64,000 nt of DNA. Source: Mucilaginibacter pallidiroseus. Its GTDB lineage: Bacteria; Bacteroidota; Bacteroidia; Sphingobacteriales; Sphingobacteriaceae. The stretch is taken from contig NZ_VOEJ01000008.1 of assembly GCF_007846085.1 (NCBI RefSeq), positions 124,001 through 188,000 on the forward strand, given 5' to 3'. The notes beneath the pieces are model-generated. The model worked only from the letters and a program-made list of their open reading frames with translations. It had not been told where the DNA came from and made no database searches. This document shows, piece after piece, positions 51,481 through 59,860 of the stretch. The translations under genes were made by a program, and so were the position numbers. How positions within the stretch are numbered: position 1 is the stretch's first letter; each line of letters opens with the position of its first letter.

Positions 51481-53913
51481 TTATTTGCTTAAGGTTAAAG
51501 TGGTTTTAATACGTGATGATTTTTGCGTGGCCGATTGCATGAACAATAGTTCGTTAAGTTTGCCGGCCTGCCAGGTTTTAAGCATGTTGTCATAATAAAA
51601 ACTTCCCGGGTTGCCCGATTGCCCGCCGGGAATTATGCCATAGCCTTTTACATTTGGCCCAAGTTGCACCACCATTCGCCATGACGGGCCATGCCCATCA
51701 GTAAGCGCGTTTACGGTTGAGCCGGTGCCGTCGCTTTCAAAATTTCCTGATCCCCAACCTGGAACGTTACCCAAATGCTTAACCTCAAACTTTTTTACTT
51801 TGCCCCATGCCCATGACGGCCCCGGCTTTCCATAATCGCGCTGCAATTCATCTACCGTTGCAGCAAAGGCGAGATTGAGTATGTCGGCGGCAACTTCTTT
51901 GCCGGGGCTTCGTTTGTTATCAAACCAACGGGAATTAGGCTCATTCAATAGTAATGCTTCGGTACGGTCCATGGACGGGCGGTACATATACATCTTTTGA
52001 TTGTCGAAATCATCCATCCAGGTAAAACGATAAAACTTGTCCCACCAGTTCCAAAAAATGCTTGCACCTACCGAGTTTACAGAAAAGTGCTTATCCCATT
52101 GCTTAAGCTCCTTTAGTGCAGCCAACTGCGTTTCATCAAGTTTGCTGGCATCCAGATAGCGCAGCATAGCAGGCAGAATATCCTGCGCGCGTATGCTGTA
52201 ATCGTCCATCTGCAATAGCCTTATGCTATCGGGCGTAGCATTTTTCATAGCAGAAAGACGGTCATTAATACGCTTGCCACGCTCATACCCAGCAAACTGC
52301 CAGTTAATGTAGTATGGATAAGTTTGATCTGTTGATGATTGATTTGCCGAACTTACAAAGCCGCGTGGTGGATTTTTAACCGTTGGGTTTTGGCTGTAAG
52401 GTATCCAGCCCTGCCAGTTGTTGGCTGTATCGGCACCGTCCATTATAAACTTGCCTTGGTCCTTAAACTTCAATGGGATTTTGCCATTGGCCGTTATGGC
52501 TATATCATTATCAGCCGATGCGAATACAAAATTTTGCGCCGGGGCCGTATAATAAGTTAGTGCCTTGCGATAGTCGTCGTAATTTTTGGCCCGGTTAAGC
52601 AGGTAAAAGGTTTTAAACTCGTCCGACTCATCATGTGCCACCCAGCGCAATGCATCGCCGATAGGTATGTTTTCGCGCTTGTTGGCCGTATCGCGCAAGT
52701 TATCGTAAACAACCGGGCCATGGCGTGTGTATAGCACGGTGTCAATAACATCTGGCTGCCCTTTAACTTTTATTACCTCAACGCGGCGGTTTATCTTGTT
52801 CCATTGTTTGTTGTACCAATACTCATTTTTGCTATTGTCTTTAAATTTTATCTGGTACCAATCCAGCACGTCGGCATCAACATTGGTAACGCCCCAGGCC
52901 ACTTTTTGGTTATAGCCAATAACAACGCAAGGGGCACCAGGTAACGATGCACCGTAAACATTTACGCCGGGCGCACTTAATTGCACCTGGAACCATATAG
53001 ACGGAAAGGTAAGGTTCAGGTGCGGGTCGTTCGCCAAAATAGGATAGCCGCTTTTGGTTTTTGCACCTGCTAACGCCCAGTTATTGCTGCCAATACCTTC
53101 AATCTTTTCATTATCCTTAAGCGTGCCATCCATTTGCGCTTTAAAGCTTGCTGATGGTTTGGGTATAGGTAGCGGTTTAAAATCCCATTTGGTGCCCGCC
53201 GGTATTATCGGCGACTCGTGCAAAGGATAGTCCGGGAAAAGGTCATTTGTAACCTGCGCCCCAAAGCGGTTAAGCGCATTGGTCATACCCAGCTCGTTTG
53301 ATCCACCCGCTAAGGTTTCCGACATCAGCTTAAGCAGGTAAGCGCAATTGATGGGCTTCCATTCTTTGGGGGCATAATCCAGCAATTTAAACTCTATTGG
53401 CCTGTTGCGTACGCTAAGCTGTTTGATGTATGCATTTATGCCCTCCGTGTATGCGTTTATCACCTTGCTCATTACCGGGTCTTTCATGATACCCTGCAAG
53501 GTATGCTCGGCCCCGTAGGCCATACCCATTCGCCTGTGATAGCGGTCGATAGCAAGGGCTTTAGGCCCAACTACTTCGGCCAGCCTGCCTGCTGCACTGC
53601 GCGTTTGAATATCCATTTGCCACAGGCGCTCTTTTGCAGTTACAAAGCCCTGTGCAAAATACAGGTCGTGATCATTTTGAGCAAAAATGTGCGGCACCAT
53701 GTTTTCATCATAGTGTATGGTAACTTCGGCCTGCAGCCCCTTCATTTTTAGCTTATTCTCAGTATCAATGTTTTTGCTTTCTGCGTTTTGCCAAAACCCA
53801 GTGGCCGGGTTTAAAAAGGCGCCAAGCGGAGGTAAATCGCCAAATTTTGTTTGCAGTGCCCAAATAAGCACACCCGTAAATGCAAGCGAAATAAATGCCT
53901 TAAAAATTTTCAT
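51481..53913 (-). CDS. penicillin acylase family protein (S45 Ntn-hydrolase)
   Basis: 810 residues. One N-terminal hydrophobic anchor or signal (FKAFISLAFTGVLIWAL), an alpha subunit with VTIHYDENMVPHIFAQNDHDLYFAQGFV and the processing site GIGSNNWALAG at residue 276, where Ser276 is the new N-terminal nucleophile after autoproteolysis. The beta part has ANDPHLNLTFPSIWF, PGAPCVVIGYNQKVAWGVTNVDADV and FVSSANQSST. Family members hydrolyse amide bonds of penicillins, acyl-homoserine lactones or cyclic lipopeptides; the real substrate cannot be told. Downstream is the small membrane gene; the thermonuclease gene lies 39 bp upstream. Confidence 0.93.
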   Translation of the reverse strand: MKIFKAFISLAFTGVLIWALQTKFGDLPPLGAFLNPATGFWQNAESKNIDTENKLKMKGLQAEVTIHYDENMVPHIFAQNDHDLYFAQGFVTAKERLWQMDIQTRSAAGRLAEVVGPKALAIDRYHRRMGMAYGAEHTLQGIMKDPVMSKVINAYTEGINAYIKQLSVRNRPIEFKLLDYAPKEWKPINCAYLLKLMSETLAGGSNELGMTNALNRFGAQVTNDLFPDYPLHESPIIPAGTKWDFKPLPIPKPSASFKAQMDGTLKDNEKIEGIGSNNWALAGAKTKSGYPILANDPHLNLTFPSIWFQVQLSAPGVNVYGASLPGAPCVVIGYNQKVAWGVTNVDADVLDWYQIKFKDNSKNEYWYNKQWNKINRRVEVIKVKGQPDVIDTVLYTRHGPVVYDNLRDTANKRENIPIGDALRWVAHDESDEFKTFYLLNRAKNYDDYRKALTYYTAPAQNFVFASADNDIAITANGKIPLKFKDQGKFIMDGADTANNWQGWIPYSQNPTVKNPPRGFVSSANQSSTDQTYPYYINWQFAGYERGKRINDRLSAMKNATPDSIRLLQMDDYSIRAQDILPAMLRYLDASKLDETQLAALKELKQWDKHFSVNSVGASIFWNWWDKFYRFTWMDDFDNQKMYMYRPSMDRTEALLLNEPNSRWFDNKRSPGKEVAADILNLAFAATVDELQRDYGKPGPSWAWGKVKKFEVKHLGNVPGWGSGNFESDGTGSTVNALTDGHGPSWRMVVQLGPNVKGYGIIPGGQSGNPGSFYYDNMLKTWQAGKLNELLFMQSATQKSSRIKTTLTLSK

Positions 53914-53952
53914 TAAAGGTTATTATGATGCAGCAATTTAAATATCGCGCAG

Positions 53953-54528
53953 CTAAAACACAACCGTATCTGCCTGCCTTTGTTTGCGTTTGCGGTAGGT
54001 TCGTTTGGTTCGCTTGCTTTTTTTGGCCGCGCCTGTTTTGCCTTGCCTAAATTGCTTTTCGCCTTTACGGAAATCCCAGGGCGGGGTAGGGTTGCTATCC
54101 TGCCAAAGGCCAAGCCTGCTTTGGCGGGCGTGCTCTTGTAACAATGACAGCTCAGGATTTTTTGAATAGGCTTGGTACTGCCATGCATAACCATTCTTTA
54201 CTATCTCGTAATTAACGTTAGTGCCATCCTCTAAAAGCACCTGCCCAACAGTGCGGCCGTAGCGGTCGCGGTTGTTTACAACCAGGCTCACCATTTTACC
54301 AAAGCATAGGTCGGCTGTAAACTGTTTTGCTTTTTGGCCGAAGGCTTGGCTTTTTTCCGGGCAGTCAATCTCGGCAAGGCGCACGGTAACGGGTACATTG
54401 TCGGGGCTTAAAAGCTCAAGCGTATCGCCGTCCTTCACTTTTACAACGCGGTACAAATTCTCCTTTTTGTTGCATGCCGTGATGGATATGATAACAATGA
54501 GCAGGACAATCAGCGTTCTTTTAAACAT
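53953..54528 (-). CDS. thermonuclease-family lipoprotein (SNase-like)
   Basis: 191 residues; lipobox ITAC, Cys19. The SNase domain (about 26-150) has DGDTLEL, VRLAEIDCPEK (catalytic Arg), AFGQKAKQFTADL and NRDRYGRTVGQV, then EHARQSRLGLW. The last about 40 residues are very basic (KKSKRTKRTYRKRKQR), unlike typical staphylococcal nuclease, suggesting DNA or surface-polyanion binding. Upstream of the penicillin acylase on the minus strand, separated by 39 bp, so possibly in one transcript. Predicted role: extracellular or periplasmic nucleic-acid hydrolysis. Confidence 0.9.
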   Translation of the reverse strand: MFKRTLIVLLIVIISITACNKKENLYRVVKVKDGDTLELLSPDNVPVTVRLAEIDCPEKSQAFGQKAKQFTADLCFGKMVSLVVNNRDRYGRTVGQVLLEDGTNVNYEIVKNGYAWQYQAYSKNPELSLLQEHARQSRLGLWQDSNPTPPWDFRKGEKQFRQGKTGAAKKSKRTKRTYRKRKQRQADTVVF

Positions 54529-54704
54529 GGCGCTAACTTCGGAAAATATTTAAGGCCGGGAAAATAAATGAGCTGGTTTATTAATCGCGGGAATAAAGTG
54601 CAGACTATGGTTTATTTACGATAGAATAATAAACTTATTTATCAACTCTATTTGAAATAAAACAGATATTTGAAAGTTTAGTTAAGCACTAAGATATTCA
54701 AGCA

Positions 54705-54959
54705 ATGGGAAAATTTTTTGTACCGGAGAAGGTTTTGTTTGTCTGTACCGGCAGCAAGTGCGCAAAGCGCGGGGGTAAGGACATGTATAAACGCGCAGAG
54801 AAATTTGCCAAACACTCCGACAAAGCTATTGAAGTGATACGTATAGAATGCACAGACCGGTGCGATTGGGCACCGGTCTGTACATTTTCGCCGGGTAATA
54901 CCTGGCTTAAAGAATATAGTGAAAAGGAAGTTTTAAAACTTCTTTTAAGTGACGATTAG
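54705..54959 (+). CDS. thioredoxin-like [2Fe-2S] ferredoxin
   Basis: 84 residues. Cys14, Cys19, Cys49 and Cys53 have the spacing C-x4-C-x29-C-x3-C of the thioredoxin-fold [2Fe-2S] cluster, as in NuoE and in short CFem-type ferredoxins; Cys59 is extra. The sequence FVCTGSKCAKRGG and RIECTDRCDWAPVC confirm it. It is convergent with ferritin, overlapping its stop by 4 bp. Iron cofactor handling with ferritin is a reasonable but unproved link. Confidence 0.85.
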   Translation: MGKFFVPEKVLFVCTGSKCAKRGGKDMYKRAEKFAKHSDKAIEVIRIECTDRCDWAPVCTFSPGNTWLKEYSEKEVLKLLLSDD

Positions 54960-55486
54960 GCTTCGCTATCGTATTTAATTTTACCAACGTGCTTGTCAAT
55001 TTCCCATTGACCGGTACCTTCTTCACCAATAACTTCAAACAGTTCAAGCGCACGGCGTGCTTTGTATTCCTCTTCACGTTGCTCTTTCAGGAACCAGTTT
55101 AAAAACTCATTGGTTACGTAGTCCTGCTCCTGCAGGCAAAGCGCATAGATTTTTTTGATTGATTGTGTTACGCTGATCTCTTGGTCAAGCGCATCTTCAA
55201 ATACTTCGCGGAAAGAGTTGTACTCCTGTTTAATGCCGGTAACTTCCGGAGAGATGGCGTTACCACCCATATCCAGGATGTATTTATAAAATTTTAATTG
55301 GTGGTGTCTTTCTTCCTCGGCTTGTTTAAAGAAGTACTCAGATGAATAATCGAAGCCGTTACGGTTGCACCATGAGGCCATTGCTAAATATATTGAAGAA
55401 GACAAAGCTTCTTTTTTTACTTGCTGATTTAAAAGAGCCTCAACTTCGTTAGAAATCAGGCTGCGTACGCGCATCAGGTCTTTCAT
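54956..55486 (-). CDS. ftnA: ferritin
   Basis: 176 residues, the typical non-haem ferritin of Bacteroidota. Four-helix-bundle residues: LLNQQVKKEALSSSIYLAM, YSSEYFFKQAEEERHHQLKFY with the diiron Glu/His centre (EEERHH), and LQEQDYVTNEFLNWFLKEQREEEY. It stores iron as ferric oxide and detoxifies Fe(II). Its 3' end overlaps the stop of the [2Fe-2S] gene. Very AT-rich upstream region without a recognisable Fur box. Confidence 0.93.
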   Translation of the reverse strand: MKDLMRVRSLISNEVEALLNQQVKKEALSSSIYLAMASWCNRNGFDYSSEYFFKQAEEERHHQLKFYKYILDMGGNAISPEVTGIKQEYNSFREVFEDALDQEISVTQSIKKIYALCLQEQDYVTNEFLNWFLKEQREEEYKARRALELFEVIGEEGTGQWEIDKHVGKIKYDSEA

Positions 55487-55611
55487 GTTATTAATATTTT
55501 TGATGTGTAAACAAAGGCAACAAACGTGCCGAATTGGTATAACACAACAAAAGTATTGCTATAACATCAGCAATAACGAAAATAAAAGCAATATGAATTC
55601 AGTCTAAATTA

Positions 55612-55983
55612 TTAGAACGCAGCACGATAAAGTTTATCGTGAATGATGCTGTTAAGTTGGAGCATTACAAAAGTGCCTTCCAGAATCTCCTTTAGCGCAA
55701 TGATTTGTAGAATGCTGAGGATGTAGGTATGGTCGCAAGCGCAGATGAAAATTATTTCAAGGTCGGGGTCTTTAGCGCTGCTTAAAAGTTTTTCTTCAAT
55801 ATTAACATTGTAAACTGCCTTTTTTAGTTTAAGCAGGCAACGGTAATCAAACTTGGCAAGCTTACCAGCAAAGTTCACATACCAGCAACGATCTTCATCG
55901 CTTTGGAAGATAGCACCTTGCGTTGTGCTAAAAACTTCTGCCCAGGTGGTTTGTTTAGTGTCTGCTAAAGTTGTCGTAATCAT
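55612..55983 (-). CDS. hypothetical protein next to ferritin
   Basis: 123 residues, soluble, with Cys in DRCWYVNFAGKL, YRCLLKLKK and IFICACDHTY. The layout (a strand block, an alpha-helical part, then another strand block followed by ALKEILEGTFVMLQL) resembles the duplicated DUF6686-type fold, though the match is weak. No signal peptide. It lies upstream of ferritin on the same strand with 125 bp between. I do not assign a function. Confidence 0.6.
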   Translation of the reverse strand: MITTTLADTKQTTWAEVFSTTQGAIFQSDEDRCWYVNFAGKLAKFDYRCLLKLKKAVYNVNIEEKLLSSAKDPDLEIIFICACDHTYILSILQIIALKEILEGTFVMLQLNSIIHDKLYRAAF

Positions 55984-56080
55984 CTTGCATTACAAATGTA
56001 CGTCTATTTATAATTAATCCAAATAATGTTAATAATTATTTATAACGATTATTGACAAGCCAAAGCATAGCTTTAGAACA

Positions 56081-56734
56081 ATGGAAAACATACAAGCCTG
56101 CATATTCGACCTTGATGGCGTTATTGTAGATACCGCAGTTTATCACTACAAGGCCTGGAAGCGACTGGCCAATACCCTTGGCTTCGATTTTACCGAACAC
56201 CAAAACGAGCAACTAAAAGGTGTGAGCCGTATGGCGTCGCTCGAGTTAATATTGGGATGGGGCGGCATCAACGGAAAAACTGAAGAGGAAAAGTTGGCGA
56301 TGGCTACACAAAAAAACGAGTGGTACACGGAGATGATCAACAAAATGACACCAGCAGAAATACTGCCCGGCGCGCGGGAGTTTGTTGAAAGCTGCAGGGC
56401 GGCAGCCATAAAAACTGCGATAGGCTCGGCCAGTAAAAACACACTCACAATATTAAATAAATTAGAACTTACGCCCTTGTTTGACGCCGTTATTGACGGG
56501 AATAGCGTTAACAAGCCTAAACCGGACCCTGAAGTATTTATTAAAGGTGCCGAGGCATTAAACGCAAGACCGTCTCAATGCATCGTATTTGAAGACGCTA
56601 TGGCTGGTATTGAGGCAGCTATAGCTGGCGGGATGAAAACCGTAGGTATAGGTTCGGCAGATACACTTGCCCTGGCTGATGTTGTGGTAACTGGTTTGGA
56701 CAAGGTTACATTGGAAATGCTAACGAGCATATAG
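56081..56734 (+). CDS. pgmB: beta-phosphoglucomutase (HAD superfamily)
   Basis: 217 residues. HAD motif I FDLDGVIVDTAVYHYKAWKRLA carries nucleophile Asp9 and the acid/base Asp11; motif II GSAS; motif III KPKPDPEVF; motif IV VFEDAMAGIEAA. The HxxxW element in the cap start (HYKAWKR) and the sequence GINGKTEEEKLAM fit beta-PGM, converting beta-glucose 1-phosphate to glucose 6-phosphate. Such enzymes follow maltose or trehalose phosphorolysis. The metallo-beta-lactamase gene follows 20 bp later, so co-transcription is likely. Confidence 0.9.
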   Translation: MENIQACIFDLDGVIVDTAVYHYKAWKRLANTLGFDFTEHQNEQLKGVSRMASLELILGWGGINGKTEEEKLAMATQKNEWYTEMINKMTPAEILPGAREFVESCRAAAIKTAIGSASKNTLTILNKLELTPLFDAVIDGNSVNKPKPDPEVFIKGAEALNARPSQCIVFEDAMAGIEAAIAGGMKTVGIGSADTLALADVVVTGLDKVTLEMLTSI

Positions 56735-56754
56735 TAAATAACAAGATTTAAAAG

Positions 56755-57483
56755 ATGAAGTGGCTGATTATAGTAATATTCCTATTTCTTGCGGATACAG
56801 CCTTTGGGCAGACTAACAAAGATTTTAAGATCAAGATCACACCGCTTGAGAAGGAATTTTATATCTGCACATCATACGGAATGCCCGATGGCAAAACGCC
56901 CTTCCCATCAAACAGCCTGGTTGCAGTCACTGCTAAAAGTATTGTGTTGATTGACACCCCTTGGGATGAAGATCAGACACAGCAACTTTTAGAGTGGCTA
57001 AAAGATCATTTTGAAAAGCCTGTAGCGCTTTGCATTGCTACTCACTTCCATGACGACCGTGTTGCCGGGCTTGATGTGTTAAGAGCCGAAGGTATTAAAA
57101 CTTATACCAGCAAATTAACAGACCAATTGTCGGTCAACAACGGCAACAAACGTGCACAATCTACTTTTGAGCAGGATAGTACTTTCACGATCGATGGCTT
57201 AAAGCTTAATACTTATTATCCGGGTGCCGGCCATACCCCGGACAATATTGTGGTTTGGTTTCCGGCGCAAAAAATCTTGTTTGGCGGTTGTTTTATAAAA
57301 AGCTTTGATACGCAAAGCATCGGCAATATTGCCGATGCCGATCTTAAACAATGGGGAAGTTCCATCAATAAGTTAAGCCAAAAATATCCTAACGCAGCTA
57401 TCGTAATTCCCGGGCATCAGGGGTGGGGCGGAGCTACCAGGCAATACATTCACACATGCAACCTCGTAAACGCTAACCAGTAA
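56755..57483 (+). CDS. bla: subclass B1 metallo-beta-lactamase
   Basis: 242 residues with a signal peptide ending TAFGQ. All B1 zinc ligands are present with proper spacing: site 1 H97, H99 and H160 (ATHFHDDRVAG, AGHTPDN), site 2 D101, C179 (FGGCFIKS) and H221 (PGHQGWGG). The distances H160-C179 (19) and C179-H221 (42) equal those in characterised B1 enzymes. Length is normal. It should hydrolyse penicillins, cephalosporins and carbapenems in the periplasm; activity is not demonstrated. Related chromosomal enzymes occur in Pedobacter and Flavobacteria. Preceded by pgmB; no mobile element adjacent, so intrinsic. Confidence 0.9.
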   Translation: MKWLIIVIFLFLADTAFGQTNKDFKIKITPLEKEFYICTSYGMPDGKTPFPSNSLVAVTAKSIVLIDTPWDEDQTQQLLEWLKDHFEKPVALCIATHFHDDRVAGLDVLRAEGIKTYTSKLTDQLSVNNGNKRAQSTFEQDSTFTIDGLKLNTYYPGAGHTPDNIVVWFPAQKILFGGCFIKSFDTQSIGNIADADLKQWGSSINKLSQKYPNAAIVIPGHQGWGGATRQYIHTCNLVNANQ

Positions 57484-57488
57484 TCATA

Positions 57489-57862
57489 TTAGTTTCGGCT
57501 AGCATTTACGGGTACCCGCTCTTTTGTGATAATAGCCGCAGCTTCGCGCACAAAGGCTTGCTGACTTGCTGTTAATTCATCCACTTCATCTCCGTTGAAA
57601 CTGTATTTGATGTGCCGTTTTGTTCGGGATGTGCCTCAAATTTTTCATCATCCCGCTCAAACAATAGGTAGCCACCGTCTGAGATATGCTCTATTCCTTT
57701 TTTATCAGCCGTAAAAACTACCTGGCCCGAGTATTCGGTTTTTTGATAGTGGCTACCATCATTAGATCTTATAATAACTCTATGGCCTGGTTTGCACCTT
57801 AAAACTGTTACAGCTAACAGCACTACCATAAATCCCTTAATTTTTGCACTAATATTTTCCAT
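57489..57862 (-). pseudogene. small lipoprotein, frameshifted in a 4-T tract
   Basis: From ATG 57862 the frame has lipobox TVLRC (Cys23), then VIIRSNDGSHYQKTEYSGQ and ISDGGYLLFERDDEKFEAHPEQ, after which it falls into NGTSNTVSTEMKWMN and stops at 57572. In the next frame the protein-like sequence goes on: RHIKYSFNGDEVDELTAS, QQAFVREAAAIITKERV, stopping at 57489. Adding one base to the T4 run at 57618-57621 (A4 in the gene) restores a 124-residue reading frame. The GGYLxF...LxAxxxxKGxxxYxFNG...L...xFVxEAA pattern fits a known family of small Bacteroidota surface or anti-sigma-linked proteins. Assembly error and true decay are both possible. Confidence 0.72.
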
Positions 57863-57929
57863 GACTTGCAATTTGTTGAATAAATATAGCCATTGCAAGG
57901 TATAATGCAATACATAGTACTAAATTTAT

Positions 57930-58817
57930 TTAGTTTTCTTTTTGTTCCCGCAACTCAATAGGATTATTGATGACGGCCGAGTTTGTGTTTGTTGATTTAT
58001 TCACGTTAATAGACGCAATACGGCTTGGGTCAATATCGCCAAAAGGTTTGTTACCACTGCGCATACGTTGCTGGCCGCTTCCCTGGGTTGCTTTTGCAAA
58101 ACCTTGAGGGTCTTTAATTCTTATTTCTTTCAAATGTGCCAGATCTTTCACGGTGGTTTTTATATCGTCTTTAGGCAGGGTTATATCTATCGCTTTATCG
58201 CTCACATCCTCAAAGCCTTTAAAATTGAACATCACTTCTTTCTTGCTGTCCATAGCTTGTAATATCAAGCCCGGCAATCCATTTAATTGCCAGGGGCCGG
58301 TGCGGAAGGGTAGCTCGCTGCAAAACCAGGCTTCATAATCGCGACCTTTAAAATGAGTTGTGGCCTTTTGTGCGTGCAATGCGCCAAAGCTCATGGTGTC
58401 TTTTTGTATATGCCATTTAATAACAGGTAAGGCTTCTTCTGTTAGGTAGTAATTAACCACCTGATCTTCTATGAAAAGTTTTTTGTCGTTTATAAACTGG
58501 TAGTACTCTTCATCGCTATGCACACCGCCTCCGGTGATAGTTAGGCTAAGTTTATTTGGATCGACTGCACTTTTAACCTGGCCATCTATTTGTTTATCCA
58601 AGGCTTCCTGTTCCTGCTGTTTACTAAGGCTTTTGTAAACACTTGCATTGCGGCCAACCAGCAAACTCATTGTTTCCTTAAATGGTTTATCACTTTTGGT
58701 CGTGTCGCGTATATGGATAAATTCATAAGTGGCCCGTCCAATAGCTGGTTCGGGCTTTTGGGCAAATACTGTTAGGAAAGCACAACAAGCCGAAACAGTA
58801 AATAAGATGTTTTTCAT
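57930..58817 (-). CDS. GLPGLI family secreted protein
   Basis: 295 residues from ATG 58817 (an open extension of six codons begins with a less likely codon). Signal peptide ending TVFAQ. The defining motif NGLPGLILQ lies near residue 190, after FCSELPFRTGPWQL, and is followed by KEVMFNFKGFEDVSD and the C-terminal NNPIELREQ. GLPGLI proteins are found only in Bacteroidota; they may be TonB-associated or envelope proteins, but no role is proved. Minus strand, downstream of the RES toxin gene by about 60 bp. Confidence 0.88.
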   Translation of the reverse strand: MKNILFTVSACCAFLTVFAQKPEPAIGRATYEFIHIRDTTKSDKPFKETMSLLVGRNASVYKSLSKQQEQEALDKQIDGQVKSAVDPNKLSLTITGGGVHSDEEYYQFINDKKLFIEDQVVNYYLTEEALPVIKWHIQKDTMSFGALHAQKATTHFKGRDYEAWFCSELPFRTGPWQLNGLPGLILQAMDSKKEVMFNFKGFEDVSDKAIDITLPKDDIKTTVKDLAHLKEIRIKDPQGFAKATQGSGQQRMRSGNKPFGDIDPSRIASINVNKSTNTNSAVINNPIELREQKEN

Positions 58818-58876
58818 TTGATAGGATGTTTGCAAGTAAAACTAATTATTTAGTTTTAATACACAAACATATCATG

Positions 58877-59329
58877 TCATAAAAGACGATCATCAAAACT
58901 AAACGGCGAAGTTTTGATGATAACGGCTTTTTTAATGTCGGGGTGCCATGGGTTTAGCAGGTAATTATATTCTTGCGGTACTACGGCCGATGGTACCTTC
59001 ATCATCAGGTATTTTGTTTCCTGTATAAACTGGTTGCCTATTTGTTTTAACTCCGCAGGGGGTAGGGCATCCTGCCAGTTCACAGGTAGTGTATTGGCGT
59101 TAAGGGTTAGGATGCTGTTATCGGGTACCTCAATTTCGGCAACGCAAAAATTGTTTGGTACCATAAGCGGGGGCAGGTGTACCAAAACTTCCAGTACCGC
59201 CAATGAGCGGGAAGATGCTGTATAAACCATTGATTTACCTTCGCTGTTCCAGCGGCCGCCGTAAAGGCGCGCGCCGGTTCCGGTAAGGTCGGTTATGTAA
59301 TTACAGTTGGCAATACGGTAAAGTATCAT
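58877..59329 (-). CDS. RES domain toxin (NAD+ phosphorylase type)
   Basis: 150 residues, full-length RES domain. The name-giving residues are visible: Arg in MILYRIANCNY, GGRWNSEGKSMVYTASSRS and LAVLEVLVHL with the Arg-Glu-Ser set (R28 region, E48, S39 region). Characterised homologues (MbcT, Res) break down NAD+ with phosphate and stop growth. It starts one base inside the stop codon of the upstream Xre-type gene (TAATG), so the two are translationally coupled. Very likely a type II toxin. Confidence 0.92.
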   Translation of the reverse strand: MILYRIANCNYITDLTGTGARLYGGRWNSEGKSMVYTASSRSLAVLEVLVHLPPLMVPNNFCVAEIEVPDNSILTLNANTLPVNWQDALPPAELKQIGNQFIQETKYLMMKVPSAVVPQEYNYLLNPWHPDIKKAVIIKTSPFSFDDRLL

Positions 59330-59823
59330 TAAGCAAAAATACCGTGCTCTATGCGGCCAAGCTCTTTAAAAACCATATCAAACCCGGCCGATGTATCAAG
59401 AATGGTAACGGGCGCCTCGCCGTTAAAAATGTGTGCAGGTGTTTTAACCCAGGTTTTAAATTTATCCATTGAACCAAATACTTCTTCGCCACGGGTGTAA
59501 AGGCGTGCAAGCTCAACGGCCTTTTCGGCATACTCGGTTTTGATGATGGCATCATCCTCATAGCGTTGAAGCGTGCGCTCAGAAATATGTAGAATACTAG
59601 ATAATTCCTGGATGTTTAAGGATATCTTTTTAGCTAAAGCCAGTAATGTTTTTTTCGGAAAACCCTGCCTCGCCAGTTTGATGATATCAAAATCTGAAGA
59701 TGATTTTGCAGTTTTGGTACCGCCCAATAAACCAAAAAACGGGGTTGATGAAGCCTGAGTAATATAAATTGCCATAGGCTCATTAACCTCGTTTTTTGCG
59801 GTATGTTTTATTTTGTACGACAT
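59329..59823 (-). CDS. Xre/MbcA/ParS-type antitoxin (DUF2384)
   Basis: 164 residues. N-terminal HTH-like region about residues 60-110 (LLALAKKISLNIQELSSILHISERTLQRY) and the C-terminal MbcA/ParS/Xre toxin-binding domain (ARLYTRGEEVFGSMDKFKTWVKTP, IFNGEAPVTILDTSAG). This is the standard partner of RES toxins and normally represses its own operon. A near-consensus promoter (59829-59860) lies directly upstream. Confidence 0.93.
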   Translation of the reverse strand: MSYKIKHTAKNEVNEPMAIYITQASSTPFFGLLGGTKTAKSSSDFDIIKLARQGFPKKTLLALAKKISLNIQELSSILHISERTLQRYEDDAIIKTEYAEKAVELARLYTRGEEVFGSMDKFKTWVKTPAHIFNGEAPVTILDTSAGFDMVFKELGRIEHGIFA

Positions 59824-59828
59824 TTATC

Positions 59829-59860
59829 CAAAAATAAATACAAATTGTCGTATTAGCAAA
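59829..59860 (-). promoter_or_regulatory. Bacteroidota promoter of the Xre-RES operon, near-leaderless
   Basis: Read on the minus strand: TTTG (59857-59860), 20 bases, TATTTTTG (59829-59836), then five bases to the ATG at 59823. Both boxes match TTTG/TAnnTTTG and the spacing is ideal. AATTTG is repeated nearby and could be an operator for autorepression. Confidence 0.65.
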
